A stretch of 64,000 nucleotides of DNA from positions 1 through 64,000 of the forward strand of contig CANGQJ010000012.1 of assembly GCA_947456625.1 (NCBI GenBank), in the 5' to 3' direction. How positions within the stretch are numbered: the stretch's first letter is position 1; each line of letters opens with the position of its first letter. The stretch is from Bacteroidota bacterium. Its GTDB lineage: Bacteria > Bacteroidota > Bacteroidia > Chitinophagales > Chitinophagaceae. Made by a program: the position numbers and the translations under genes. The notes beneath the pieces are model-generated. The model did no database searches, was not told where the DNA came from, and was given only the letters and a program-made list of their open reading frames with translations. Positions 8,339 through 17,501 of this stretch are shown here, piece by piece.

Positions 8339-9397
8339 ATGAACCGCATTCATAAACTTGACGGACTCCGTGGTCTCTTTGCCCTATTTGTGGTATTATT
8401 TCATTTTAATATTAATAATGCTCCTGCAGCACTTGTCCATAATTTTTTTGTTAGGGAGTCCTATATTTTTGTTGACTTCTTTTTTATACTAAGTGGCTTT
8501 GTAATTGCCTTAACCTACCATAAAAAAATACAGGGCCCTAGCTCCTTTTTACATTTTATTAAAAAAAGATTTATTCGCCTATATCCCCTTTTGTTATTTT
8601 CAACTTTAATGTATTGGTATTTAGTGCATCCATTTTTTGACAAACAAAATATAAAAAATGCATTAGACACTTTATTACTTACCAACTCCACCCCCATTTT
8701 AGGCAATGATATTGGAATGAACTACCCTTCTTGGTCAATTTCCAGTGAAATGATTTCCTATATTGTATTTGGGGCTTGCTCACTTATTGCTATACATAAA
8801 AATAAAACAATTGCAATAGCTATTTTAACGCTTGGATGCTTTGCCTGGCTTGCTTATCAACAAAATTATTTTCAGACAGGCACTTATGGTTTTATTAGAG
8901 GGTTAGCTTGTTTTAATTTAGGTTACTTTGTTTTTATTGTTTCAAATAGACAATTTGTATTGCCCAATATATTAGAATGGCTTATTACCATATTCATAAT
9001 TGGACTAATGTACATTTATCATACATTGAATTTTACAAATCCTCATTACAACTTAATTGTTCAGTTTTTAATCCCCATAACTTTTGCTAGTTGTATTTTA
9101 ATATTTATTAAAACAAGTGGATTTATAACTGACTTGCTTGAAACAAAGCCATTCCAGTTTTTGGGGAAAATATCTTACTCGGTTTATTTAAATCAAGCAG
9201 TAGTAATTGGGTTTGTAATCCCTAAATTATTTAAATACATAAATTTTTTACAGGACGATACTAAAAAAACGCTTTGTGTAATAATTGTATTGTTTGTATT
9301 AATTATTTATTCCTGGGCTACCCAATATTTTATAGAATCTAAATTTGGAAAAAGGCTAAATGTTTTAAAAAAAATTAATGATTACTCCTGTCCATAG
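8339..9397 (+). CDS. Acyltransferase 3 family membrane protein (OafA/YrhL-like)
   Basis: A 352-residue integral membrane protein with about ten hydrophobic segments. The N-terminal signature LDGLRGLFALFVVLFHF includes the family's catalytic-type histidine, and FVDFFFILSGFVIAL is the second conserved segment. These enzymes O-acylate surface polysaccharides or lipids. The 3' end overlaps the convergent stress-protein gene by 23 nt. The target glycan cannot be read from sequence, though sugar-nucleotide genes lie within 2 kb. Confidence 0.85.
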   Translation: MNRIHKLDGLRGLFALFVVLFHFNINNAPAALVHNFFVRESYIFVDFFFILSGFVIALTYHKKIQGPSSFLHFIKKRFIRLYPLLLFSTLMYWYLVHPFFDKQNIKNALDTLLLTNSTPILGNDIGMNYPSWSISSEMISYIVFGACSLIAIHKNKTIAIAILTLGCFAWLAYQQNYFQTGTYGFIRGLACFNLGYFVFIVSNRQFVLPNILEWLITIFIIGLMYIYHTLNFTNPHYNLIVQFLIPITFASCILIFIKTSGFITDLLETKPFQFLGKISYSVYLNQAVVIGFVIPKLFKYINFLQDDTKKTLCVIIVLFVLIIYSWATQYFIESKFGKRLNVLKKINDYSCP

Positions 9398-9824
9398 GAA
9401 CTACCAATACTGGAACATTAGAATGCCTAACAATATATTCGGCAGTACTACCCATAACAGTATGAGAAAGTCCAGTACGACCATGGGTGCCTACTACAAT
9501 ATAATTTGAATGATGCTCTTTAGCTTTTTCAATAACATCAAACTTTGGATTACCTACTTCCACTAAAATATCAATTGTAATATTGGAATGTTTTAATTTT
9601 ACATGTTCCAATTCTTTTCTTGCATGGTCCTTTTGAGCATTGTAGATATCATCCCATTGCGTTGGGATTAATGCCATTTGTGATTGCAGGTAATCTATAA
9701 ATACGGGTATGATAGATACCAATAATACAGTTCCGCCCATTTTTTGAGCAAAGTCAATGCCCTTATTTATAATGGCGGCAGATTGCTCACTTAAGTCTAC
9801 TGCAATAAGTACTTGATTTTTCAT
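9375..9824 (-). CDS. Universal stress protein (UspA family)
   Basis: A 149-residue single-domain Usp from the ATG at 9824. It begins KNQVLIAVDLSEQSAAII, and the C-terminal nucleotide-binding signature GTHGRTGLSHTVMGSTAEYIVRHSNVPVLVVP is split over the last 45 residues (G-x2-G-x9-G-S/T). That motif indicates an ATP-binding subtype. A TTG three codons upstream is open but less likely. It is convergent with the acyltransferase gene, overlapping its stop. Confidence 0.9.
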   Translation of the reverse strand: MKNQVLIAVDLSEQSAAIINKGIDFAQKMGGTVLLVSIIPVFIDYLQSQMALIPTQWDDIYNAQKDHARKELEHVKLKHSNITIDILVEVGNPKFDVIEKAKEHHSNYIVVGTHGRTGLSHTVMGSTAEYIVRHSNVPVLVVPMDRSNH

Positions 9825-9929
9825 AGCTAACAATTTGAGTAAAGTTAGCTTGAACCCAACTCCTCAAAAATGATGATAATTGGTTGGCCAAAAAAAATAA
9901 ATGATAAACGTCAGCAAATTAAAGAATAG

Positions 9930-10340
9930 CTATTCTTTGCTGTCAACAATAGTGCCATAATCCACTAATAATTCCTGCCCATTTTGAATATCTACAATTG
10001 CTTCAAAAAATTCACCATCATTAATGGAAATAATATTAGGAGTATCGGAGTGATTTAAATAAATGACTAAATCAACCAACTTAAAGCCATAATCGGGAAC
10101 ATAATAGGCATCCTCGTCAAATAAACAATGGTTCTCCACTAAATCCTTTGCATGTTTAGGAAGTGCATCTACCTCGGATAGTGATAATTTAATCCACTCC
10201 CCAACGCCTTGTGAAAATATATTTTTTGTTCCTTTTGGAATATCCCTAATTGCAAAAACACCAATCCCATGAAGGGGTGAAGGCTTTATCATCACATAAG
10301 TCTCATGGTGCAATAGTTTTAAAAGGGACTCCTTGTTCAT
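9930..10340 (-). CDS. SET domain-containing protein (putative lysine methyltransferase)
   Basis: A 136-residue protein consisting almost only of a SET domain. GIGVFAIRDIPKGT (25-38) is the SAM-binding start, NHSDTPN (96-102) is the NHS-x-x-PN motif, and ELLVDYG (123-129) holds the catalytic-type tyrosine; the post-SET cysteines are absent. Bacterial stand-alone SET proteins are presumed protein-lysine methyltransferases, mostly with unknown substrates. The ATG at 10340 lies 8 nt after the rfbD stop, so it is the last gene of the sugar-nucleotide operon. The longer open frame into rfbD is not needed. Confidence 0.8.
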   Translation of the reverse strand: MNKESLLKLLHHETYVMIKPSPLHGIGVFAIRDIPKGTKNIFSQGVGEWIKLSLSEVDALPKHAKDLVENHCLFDEDAYYVPDYGFKLVDLVIYLNHSDTPNIISINDGEFFEAIVDIQNGQELLVDYGTIVDSKE

Positions 10341-10348
10341 GGTAACAA

Positions 10349-11224
10349 TTATGCATTTTTTATTTCGGCAATGCACTGTGCTAATGCAGTTTCCCAATTT
10401 GGGATAGTAATATTTGCTTCCTTTTCAATTTTAGAAGTATCTAAAACCGAATACCTAGGGCGTTTTGCAGGCGTAGGAAATTGATCCGATGTGATAGCCG
10501 TTAAATTACACTCAAGTCCCGCTAATGATTTTATTTTTGAAGCAAAATCAAACCAAGTAGTTTCACCCGTATTGGCATAATGATAAATACCTGCAATGCT
10601 TTTACCTTCATTTAATAATGTTAGTATTTTAATACTTGCAAGTGCTAAGTCCTTTGCATAAGTTGGTCTTCCCTTTTGATCTCCAACAATATTTAAAGCA
10701 TCTCGCTCTTTCATAAGACGCATCATGGTTTTAACAAAATTATTGCCATGACTACTAAATACCCATGAGGTTCTAATGATAATAGTTTTTTCATTTGCCT
10801 CAACAGCCATTTGCTCACCACTGGCTTTAGTTTTTCCGTAAAAATTAACAGGCTCTAATGGAGTGTCTGTCAAATAAGGGCTAGTTGCATTGCCATTAAA
10901 AACATAATCGGTAGAGTATGTAATAAATGGAATATTTTTTTGCTTAGCAATGATGGCCAACTCTTTTACAGCATTGGCATTTATTGTGTTAGCTAATTGA
11001 GTTTCAGTTTCTGCCTTGTCAACTGATGTGTATGCAGCAGTATTAATAATAGCATCTGGATTAAAAAGCTCAATAATTCCATTAAACTCTGATGGCTTAG
11101 ATAAATCCATTGCATTCCTGTCCACAAATACAAACTCAAAATGGGGAAATAAATGTGCAGCCTGTGCAAGCTCCCATCCTAATTGACCATTTGCACCAGT
11201 AACTAATATTTTATGAATAGCCAT
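10349..11224 (-). CDS. rfbD: dTDP-4-dehydrorhamnose reductase
   Basis: A 291-residue extended SDR that performs the last step of dTDP-L-rhamnose synthesis. The NAD(P) motif VTGANGQLG is at 8-16, STDYVFNG at 104-111, and the catalytic Y129-x3-K133 is in FYGKTK. RfbA, RfbB and RfbC are not in the window, so they are encoded elsewhere or the enzyme reduces a related sugar. The gene follows the UDP-xylose synthase gene by 2 nt. Confidence 0.88.
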   Translation of the reverse strand: MAIHKILVTGANGQLGWELAQAAHLFPHFEFVFVDRNAMDLSKPSEFNGIIELFNPDAIINTAAYTSVDKAETETQLANTINANAVKELAIIAKQKNIPFITYSTDYVFNGNATSPYLTDTPLEPVNFYGKTKASGEQMAVEANEKTIIIRTSWVFSSHGNNFVKTMMRLMKERDALNIVGDQKGRPTYAKDLALASIKILTLLNEGKSIAGIYHYANTGETTWFDFASKIKSLAGLECNLTAITSDQFPTPAKRPRYSVLDTSKIEKEANITIPNWETALAQCIAEIKNA

Positions 11225-11226
11225 AT

Positions 11227-12207
11227 TTATTTACTTGTAAATTCTTTAGGAAGCTTTGTCCATTCACTTGGAGGAAGTGATTTAAAGTAATCGTATGTTT
11301 TCTTTAAACCCGCTGCCCTATCTACTTTTGGCTCCCATCCTAGTAATGTTTTAGCTTTAGTTATGTCTGGTTGTCTTTGCTTAGGATCGTCCACCGGTAA
11401 ATCCTTGTACACTATTTTAACGGTGCTGCCAGTTAATTTTAAAACCTCCTCGGCAAAATCTTTTAAACTAATTTCATTTGGGTTGCCAATATTCACAGGA
11501 CTAGCGTAGTCACTTAACAATAAACGGTATATACCTTCTACTAAATCGTCCACATAACAAAAACTTCTGGTTTGTGAACCATCACCAAACACCGTCATGT
11601 CCTCGCCTCTTAATGCTTGACCAATAAATGCAGGAAGTGCACGGCCATCATTTAAACGCATCCTTGGACCATAAGTATTAAATATTCTAATAATCCTTGT
11701 CTCTACATGATGAAAAGTATGATAAGCCATGGTAATACTTTCCATATATCGTTTAGCTTCATCATACACGCCTCTTGGGCCCACTGGGTTTACATTGCCC
11801 CAGTACTCCTCGGTTTGCGGATGTACTAATGGGTCACCATAAACTTCACTGGTACTTGCCACTAGTATTCTTGCACCCTTTGCTTTAGCTAAGCCCAATA
11901 AATTATGCGTTCCCATCGCTCCCACTTTTAAGGTTTGAATAGGAATTTTTAAATAATCAATTGGGCTTGCAGGAGATGCAAAATGTAATATATAATCCAA
12001 AGTCCCTTCTATCTCTATATACTTGGTAACATCATGATGAATAAACTCAAAATTGGGATTGCTACGCAAATGTGCAATGTTTTGCAAGTCCCCTGTAATT
12101 AAGTTATCCATAGCAATTACATAGTAACCCTCATTTATAAAACGGTCACTTAAATGCGATCCTAAAAATCCGGCTGCTCCTGTAATTAATATTCTTTTTT
12201 GACTCAT
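11227..12207 (-). CDS. UDP-glucuronate decarboxylase (UDP-xylose synthase), SDR family
   Basis: A 326-residue extended SDR. GAAGFLG (10-16) binds NAD+; TSEVYGDP (119-126) and Y148-x3-K152 (YDEAKR) are characteristic of UXS enzymes, as is the [10 protein letters not shown] segment. It converts UDP-glucuronate to UDP-xylose. The preceding gene is ugd, which makes UDP-glucuronate, so consecutive steps are encoded 12 nt apart. An epimerase role is less likely given these motifs. Confidence 0.88.
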   Translation of the reverse strand: MSQKRILITGAAGFLGSHLSDRFINEGYYVIAMDNLITGDLQNIAHLRSNPNFEFIHHDVTKYIEIEGTLDYILHFASPASPIDYLKIPIQTLKVGAMGTHNLLGLAKAKGARILVASTSEVYGDPLVHPQTEEYWGNVNPVGPRGVYDEAKRYMESITMAYHTFHHVETRIIRIFNTYGPRMRLNDGRALPAFIGQALRGEDMTVFGDGSQTRSFCYVDDLVEGIYRLLLSDYASPVNIGNPNEISLKDFAEEVLKLTGSTVKIVYKDLPVDDPKQRQPDITKAKTLLGWEPKVDRAAGLKKTYDYFKSLPPSEWTKLPKEFTSK

Positions 12208-12219
12208 GTGTTTTGTTAT

Positions 12220-13530
12220 TTAAGCATCTGCTCTTCCGATACTTTCATAGTGATATCCTAACTCTTTCATCTTAGCTACATCAAATAAGTTACGACCATC
12301 AAAAACTATTTTGTTTTTTGCTAAGGCTTGTTCCATTCGCTCAAAATCCGGTGTTCTAAACTCACTCCACTCGGTAGCAATAATTAAAGCTGCTGCACCC
12401 TCCAAGGCTTGGTATTGATTTTCAGCATATTTAATTTTGTCTCCTATTTGTGCTTTTACATTTGGCATGGCTTCTGGGTCATAAGCTGTAACCGTTGCGC
12501 CTGCTTTAGTTAATGCATCAATAATGCTTAATGCTGGGGCTTCTCTGATATCGTCCGTGTTAGGTTTAAATGCTAAACCCCATAAAGCAAAATGCTTGCC
12601 TTGTAAATTATTATTAAAATAGGTTTTTAGTTTTTCAACCAAATGCAGTTTTTGATTGGCGTTCACTTTTTCAACCGCTTTTAAAATCTCAAAGTCATAG
12701 TTCACCTCATCCGATGACATAATTAATGCTTGTACATCTTTTGGGAAACAGCTTCCTCCATACCCAATGCCTGGGAATAAAAAACGTTTACCTATGCGGT
12801 CATCGCTACCAATACCTCTACGCACCATATCAACATCGGCGCCCATGCGCTCACACAACTGTGCAATCTCATTCATAAATGAAATTTTTGTAGCAAGAAA
12901 ACTATTGGCAGCATATTTTGTTAACTCGGAACTACGCTCGTCCATAAATATTACAGGGTTACCCTGCCTCACAAATGGTGCATATAAATCACTCATTAAT
13001 TTTTTAGCTCTATCGGATTTAGTTCCTACCACCACACGGTCAGGCTTCATAAAATCATCCACCGCTACCCCTTCTCTTAAAAACTCGGGGTTACTAACTA
13101 CATCATATTCCCCTTTATAATTTGCTGCAATTGCCGCTTTTACTTTATCCGCAGTACCCACCGGCACTGTACTTTTATTGACAATTACTTTATAGCCTTT
13201 TAATATTTTTCCTAAATGATCTGCTACACCCAACACGTATTTTAAATCCGCGCTACCATCCGCACCCGGAGGTGTTGGTAATGCTAAAAATATAATCTCG
13301 GCATCCTCAATTGCTTCTTCTAATAAAGTAGTGAACTTTAATCGCTCCTCTTTAATATTTCTTAAAAATATTTTCTCAAGCCCTGGCTCGTAAATTGTAA
13401 TTTGACCAGCACTTAGCTTTTGAACTTTTTCTTTGTTAATATCCACACAAGTAACCTTGTTACCTGTCTCTGCGAAACAAGTTCCCGTTACCAAGCCTAC
13501 ATATCCAGTTCCTACTACTGCTATTTTCAT
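12220..13530 (-). CDS. ugd: UDP-glucose 6-dehydrogenase
   Basis: Oxidises UDP-glucose to UDP-glucuronate with two NAD+. The 436-residue protein starts with the Rossmann motif GTGYVGLVTG (7-16), has NKSTVPVGT (118-126), and carries catalytic C261 in GGSCFPKD. The C-terminal UDP-binding domain includes WGLAFKPNTDDIREAPA. It lies between the aminotransferase (16 nt) and UDP-xylose synthase (12 nt) genes in one operon. Confidence 0.95.
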   Translation of the reverse strand: MKIAVVGTGYVGLVTGTCFAETGNKVTCVDINKEKVQKLSAGQITIYEPGLEKIFLRNIKEERLKFTTLLEEAIEDAEIIFLALPTPPGADGSADLKYVLGVADHLGKILKGYKVIVNKSTVPVGTADKVKAAIAANYKGEYDVVSNPEFLREGVAVDDFMKPDRVVVGTKSDRAKKLMSDLYAPFVRQGNPVIFMDERSSELTKYAANSFLATKISFMNEIAQLCERMGADVDMVRRGIGSDDRIGKRFLFPGIGYGGSCFPKDVQALIMSSDEVNYDFEILKAVEKVNANQKLHLVEKLKTYFNNNLQGKHFALWGLAFKPNTDDIREAPALSIIDALTKAGATVTAYDPEAMPNVKAQIGDKIKYAENQYQALEGAAALIIATEWSEFRTPDFERMEQALAKNKIVFDGRNLFDVAKMKELGYHYESIGRADA

Positions 13531-13546
13531 TGATACTTTTTAAATA

Positions 13547-14674
13547 TTAATTAAAAAAAGATTTAACACCTTCCACAATATAAGAAAGTTGTTCATTATC
13601 CATCTCGGTATGAATAGGTAATGAACAAACACAAGACGTTAATGCATTGGTTACTGGCAAATCCAAGTTAGAATTATCTTGAGCACCAAACATTTTTTGC
13701 AAATGACCTGGCACTGGATAATAAATCATACATGGAATTTCCTTTGCACTTAAATGTGCAATAAAGGCATCCCTATTTACTCCTTTTAATTGAATAGTAT
13801 ATTGATGGAATACATGTGACGTATTTGCACCAGTGGCTGGAGTAATAATTTGCGTAATACTTGCAAATGCATTTGTATAATAATTTGCAACCGCTTGTCT
13901 TGCTTTATTATACTCATCCAAATGTGCAAGTTTTATATTTAATACTGCAGCTTGGATAGAATCCAACCTTGAATTACATCCTACTACATCATGATAATAT
14001 CTTTCCGACTGACCATGATTTGCAATCATTGCCATTTTATCTGCCAATGCTTTGTCGTTTGTAAATAAAGCCCCGCCGTCTCCAAAAGCACCTAAGTTTT
14101 TACTAGGATAAAACGAAGTGGCACCTATATGAGCAATGGTGCCTGTTTTCTTTTTGGTACCATCTGAAAAAGTATAATCACACCCAATGGCTTGCGCATT
14201 GTCCTCAATCACATAAATATTGTGGGCTTTAGCAATAGCCATAATTGCTTCCATTGGAGCAGCTTGTCCATATAAATGAACCGGAACAATGGCCTTTGTA
14301 TTTGGTGTTATTGCTTTTTTTAAACTTTCAATGTCCATGCAATATGTAACCGGATCCACATCAACAAAAACTGGCTTTAATTTTAACAGTGCAACTACCT
14401 CTGTGGTAGCAATATAGGTAAATGAAGGAGTGATTACTTCGTCCCCAGGTTGCAAGTCCAAAGCCATCATTGCAATTTGTAATGCATCGGTTCCATTTGC
14501 ACAAGGGATAACATGTTGAGCACCCAAATAAGTCCCTAAATTTTGTGCAAAATCCTTAACCGATTTCCCATTAATATAGGCTGCAGTTTCCAACACTTCA
14601 TGAATAGCAGTATCCACCTGATCCTTTATAGCCAAATACTGTGTTTTGGTATCTACCATCTGAATTTTTCGCAT
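13547..14674 (-). CDS. DegT/DnrJ/EryC1/StrS family sugar aminotransferase
   Basis: A 375-residue PLP enzyme, probably transferring an amino group to a nucleotide keto-sugar for surface glycans. The start at 14674 gives MRKIQMVDTKTQY, the usual N-terminus. D158 (IEDNAQA) and the PLP lysine K192 (FYPSKNLGAFGDGG) are present. It is the first gene of the operon leading to ugd. A -7 box TAATTTTG is 14 nt upstream. A longer frame to 14737 would cross this promoter and overlap the divergent gene, so I reject it. Confidence 0.88.
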   Translation of the reverse strand: MRKIQMVDTKTQYLAIKDQVDTAIHEVLETAAYINGKSVKDFAQNLGTYLGAQHVIPCANGTDALQIAMMALDLQPGDEVITPSFTYIATTEVVALLKLKPVFVDVDPVTYCMDIESLKKAITPNTKAIVPVHLYGQAAPMEAIMAIAKAHNIYVIEDNAQAIGCDYTFSDGTKKKTGTIAHIGATSFYPSKNLGAFGDGGALFTNDKALADKMAMIANHGQSERYYHDVVGCNSRLDSIQAAVLNIKLAHLDEYNKARQAVANYYTNAFASITQIITPATGANTSHVFHQYTIQLKGVNRDAFIAHLSAKEIPCMIYYPVPGHLQKMFGAQDNSNLDLPVTNALTSCVCSLPIHTEMDNEQLSYIVEGVKSFFN

Positions 14675-14688
14675 CCCATAAATTTTAG

Positions 14689-14696
14689 CAAAATTA
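14689..14696 (-). promoter_or_regulatory. -7 box of the sugar-nucleotide operon
   Basis: Minus-strand TAATTTTG followed by C, 14 nt before the aminotransferase ATG. The divergent kdtA has a one-mismatch box GATTTTTG at 14710-14717, so both promoters share about 60 bp. Confidence 0.5.
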
Positions 14697-14735
14697 CAAT
14701 AAAAAGAGTGATTTTTGCCCATAGAACTACATTCC

Positions 14736-15986
14736 ATGCTATTGTACCAACTATTCTTATTTTGCTATCCTAAAATAGCTAAACTTCTGGGATTCATGAA
14801 TCCTAAAGCCAAAAAATGGACCTTGGGACAAAGCAATGCTTGGAATGAAATTCGTGAACATCAAAAGCTTGTTTTAGGTCACCCTACCATTTGGATGCAT
14901 ACAGCTTCTTATGGCGAATTTGAACAAGGGCTACCTATTATTGAGGCAATTAAAGAAGCCTACCCTAATTATAAAATATGGGTTACTTTTTTTTCACCAT
15001 CAGGGTATGAACATCGTAAAAATGAGCCCTTGGTGGATGTGGTTACTTACCTCCCATTTGACAGTAAAAAAAATGCTGCCTTATTTATAGAGTTGGTTAA
15101 TCCTAAATTAGTAGTATTTGTAAAATATGAGTTTTGGTTTTACTATTTAAACGAAGCTAAAAATAAAAATATTCCTGTTATTTTAGCATCTGCTATTTTT
15201 AGAAGCAACCAAATATTCTTTAAATGGTACGGAAATTTTTACAAAAACATGCTTTCCTTATTTACAAGCATACTTGTTCAAAACAAAACTTCCTATGAAT
15301 TGTTGATGCATAATATACAGCATCAAAATATTGCAATTACTGGGGATACCCGTTTTGATCGAGTGATAAAAACAGTTTCACAAACCAATCATATAAGCTG
15401 GATAAATTTATTAAGCAATCATAAAAAAATTATTGCAGGAAGTACTTGGACAGCGGATGAAATAATATTAAATAAAACTACTGCCCATTTTAATGAATTT
15501 AATTGGATTATTGTACCCCATCATGTGGATCCAAAAAGTATTCAGTCCACTTTAAATATTTTTCCAAATGCGATTACATTAACTCAATTATTAGATAGCG
15601 GTATTCAACATCCTAAACCTATTGTTTTAATAGTTGATAAAATTGGATTGCTTAGAACCCTATATCAATATTCGTATATAAGTTACATTGGTGGCGGCTT
15701 TGGCAAGGATGGTGTTCACAATGTACTAGAGCCTGCTGCATTTGGGAAGCCAGTAATTTGGGGAGCAAATGATTTAAAATATAGCGAGGCAATTGGTTTA
15801 AGAAATCACAAAGGTGGATATAGCATCCATAATGAAGCAGATTTAATAATGCACATAAGCAACTTGTTACAGTCATCTGATACTTATAACCAAATTTGCC
15901 AAAATGCCCATAATTATATCATTGAAAACGAAGGTGCAACAAAAAAAACCATGTCAGAAATTGTGAAGTATTTAAGTGTGTCTTAA
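14736..15986 (+). CDS. kdtA: 3-deoxy-D-manno-octulosonic acid (Kdo) transferase
   Basis: GT30 enzyme that attaches Kdo to lipid IVA. From the ATG at 14736 it has 416 residues, usual for WaaA. An N-terminal hydrophobic segment is followed by the conserved WMHTASYGEFEQG with the catalytic glutamate, YEFWFYY, GDTRFDRV, GSTWTADE, and the GGGFGKDGVHNVLEPAAFGKPV nucleotide-binding region in the second Rossmann fold. It is divergent from the sugar-nucleotide operon. An upstream TTG at 14715 is open but overlaps the promoter region. Confidence 0.93.
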   Translation: MLLYQLFLFCYPKIAKLLGFMNPKAKKWTLGQSNAWNEIREHQKLVLGHPTIWMHTASYGEFEQGLPIIEAIKEAYPNYKIWVTFFSPSGYEHRKNEPLVDVVTYLPFDSKKNAALFIELVNPKLVVFVKYEFWFYYLNEAKNKNIPVILASAIFRSNQIFFKWYGNFYKNMLSLFTSILVQNKTSYELLMHNIQHQNIAITGDTRFDRVIKTVSQTNHISWINLLSNHKKIIAGSTWTADEIILNKTTAHFNEFNWIIVPHHVDPKSIQSTLNIFPNAITLTQLLDSGIQHPKPIVLIVDKIGLLRTLYQYSYISYIGGGFGKDGVHNVLEPAAFGKPVIWGANDLKYSEAIGLRNHKGGYSIHNEADLIMHISNLLQSSDTYNQICQNAHNYIIENEGATKKTMSEIVKYLSVS

Positions 15987-15998
15987 CATAGGATTGTT

Positions 15999-16006
15999 TA
16001 CATTTG
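15999..16006 (+). promoter_or_regulatory. -7 box of tdk
   Basis: TACATTTG, 27 nt before the tdk ATG, in the short gap after kdtA. Confidence 0.45.
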
Positions 16007-16033
16007 AGGCTTACAAACAAATAATATTAGGGT

Positions 16034-16597
16034 ATGTTTATTGAACAGAATATAAGAGGAGAAAAAAGAGGATTTATTGAAGTGATTTGTGGAAGCATGT
16101 TTAGCGGCAAAACAGAGGAATTAATAAGACGATTAAAACGTGCTAAAATTGCAAATTTAAAAGTTGAAATATACAAACCAGCAATTGATACTAGATACGA
16201 TCAAAACAAAGTAGTAAGTCACGATTCAAATGCTATACACGCTACTCCAGTAGACCATTCCAGTAAAATTTTATTGCTTGCAGAAAATGCCGACGTAGTT
16301 GGTATAGACGAGGCACAATTTTTTGACGAAGATGTAATTAGAGTAGCTGATCAATTAGCCATGCAAGGCAAAAGAGTTATTGTTGCAGGTTTGGACATGG
16401 ATTATTTAGGTAAACCCTTTGGTCCTATGCCACAGTTACTTGCGATTGGTGATTTTATTACTAAGCTCCATGCAATATGTGTTCAGTGTGGCCACTTAGC
16501 AAATATCTCCTACCGAACTAGTGAAGAAGATGGTACAGTTGTATTAGGTGAAAAAAATAATTACGAACCTAGATGCAGAATATGCGCGAGCAAATAA
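16034..16597 (+). CDS. tdk: Thymidine kinase
   Basis: Type II thymidine kinase, a salvage enzyme phosphorylating thymidine. The 187-residue protein has a P-loop GSMFSGKTE (20-28), catalytic-base candidate E93 in IDEAQFF, and a zinc site of C149/C152 (CVQC) and C181/C184 (CRIC). Its 3' end overlaps the ccmB start by 16-25 nt, so the two are likely co-transcribed. Confidence 0.96.
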   Translation: MFIEQNIRGEKRGFIEVICGSMFSGKTEELIRRLKRAKIANLKVEIYKPAIDTRYDQNKVVSHDSNAIHATPVDHSSKILLLAENADVVGIDEAQFFDEDVIRVADQLAMQGKRVIVAGLDMDYLGKPFGPMPQLLAIGDFITKLHAICVQCGHLANISYRTSEEDGTVVLGEKNNYEPRCRICASK

Positions 16598-17244
16598 ATA
16601 ACATTTATACACTTTTAAAAAAAGATTTACTGTTGGAGTTTCGTCAACAGTATACTTTTTTTGGCATATTGTTATATATTGCCTCAACTACATTTGTAAT
16701 TTATTTAACCATGGGGCAACCCGACGATAAAGTTTGGAATGGCCTTTTTTGGGTAATCCTTTTATTTATTTGTATAAATGCTGTTGCCAGAAGTTTTTTA
16801 CAAGAAGGCCGTGGACGTATGTTATATTTTTATACCATTGCAAGCCCAATTCATTTTATTTTATCTAAACTTATTTACAATAGTATCCTAATGGTACTTA
16901 TGAGTGGACTAAGTTTATTGCTATTTACATTATTACTTGGCAACCCACTACAACATAGTTTATTGTTTTTTGGCATAAGCTGCCTAGGAGGCATTAGCTT
17001 AAGCTTGGTGTTTAGTTTTTTAGCAGCCATTGCAGCAAAAGCGCAACAACCCTCCGCCATCATGGCTATACTTGGATTTCCTTTAATTATTCCTCAAATA
17101 TTATTATTAATGCGTATTGCAAATATTGCATTTGCTGATATTGTTCAAAATGGGCTACCCCAACTTGTTGGTATGCTTGCGGGTTTTGATATTATGATTA
17201 TTGCACTAGCGTATATCTTATTTCCTTTTCTTTGGAAAGACTAG
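16582..17244 (+). CDS. ccmB: Heme exporter protein CcmB
   Basis: Membrane subunit of the CcmAB heme-export/cytochrome c maturation ABC system. From the ATG at 16582 it has 220 residues with about six hydrophobic segments; the cytoplasmic N-terminus ([18 protein letters not shown]) and [17 protein letters not shown] are typical. An ATG three codons upstream (16573) is equally possible. It overlaps tdk. ccmC and ccmD lie 3-4 kb away on the other strand; ccmA, ccmE and ccmF are not in the window. Confidence 0.88.
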   Translation: MREQINNIYTLLKKDLLLEFRQQYTFFGILLYIASTTFVIYLTMGQPDDKVWNGLFWVILLFICINAVARSFLQEGRGRMLYFYTIASPIHFILSKLIYNSILMVLMSGLSLLLFTLLLGNPLQHSLLFFGISCLGGISLSLVFSFLAAIAAKAQQPSAIMAILGFPLIIPQILLLMRIANIAFADIVQNGLPQLVGMLAGFDIMIIALAYILFPFLWKD

Positions 17245-17294
17245 ATTTTCTTTAAATAAAAAAAAATAATCTTAAGAAAATCTATCCTCTAATA

Positions 17295-17420
17295 TATTTT
17301 ACTAGCGCTGCTTCGAGACAAAAAAACAGGTATGTTTTTTTGGTCTTCGTTTCAAAGACATGATTTATTTTACTTGTGATGCTTCGAGACAAAAAAAAGG
17401 AAAAAATATAGCATTTTTTC
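17295..17420 (+). repeat. Two direct repeats, each leading into a terminator-like hairpin
   Basis: Unit 1 (17295-17330) and unit 2 (17366-17400) share TATTTTACT and GCTTCGAGACAAAAAAA about 70 nt apart. After unit 1 AAAAAAACA-GGTA-TGTTTTTTT forms a hairpin; after unit 2 AAAAAGGAAAAAA pairs with TTTTTTCCTTTTT. They look like tandem terminators for the tdk-ccmB transcript, possibly produced by duplication. A further 11-bp inverted repeat TAGATTTTCTT (17242-17252 with 17274-17284) overlaps the ccmB stop. No gene is visible between 17245 and 17501. Confidence 0.55.
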
Positions 17421-17463
17421 CTTTTTACAAGTCCCACTAAAAAAAATCAAAAAGAGAAGCAAA

Positions 17464-17495
17464 CAAAATAAAATAAATTTCATTATTTTATTTTG
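17464..17495 (-). terminator. AT-rich perfect hairpin after the AMP nucleosidase gene
   Basis: CAAAATAAAATA (17464-17475) pairs perfectly with TATTTTATTTTG (17484-17495), 6 nt beyond the amn stop. It lacks a GC core, so terminator function is moderately supported. Confidence 0.45.
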
Positions 17496-17501
17496 TTGCG
17501 A

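Noticed and set aside
17245..17501. Remnant of an insertion sequence
   Set aside because: Direct repeats and hairpins exist but no transposase fragment or terminal inverted repeats with target duplication; terminator duplication explains it better.
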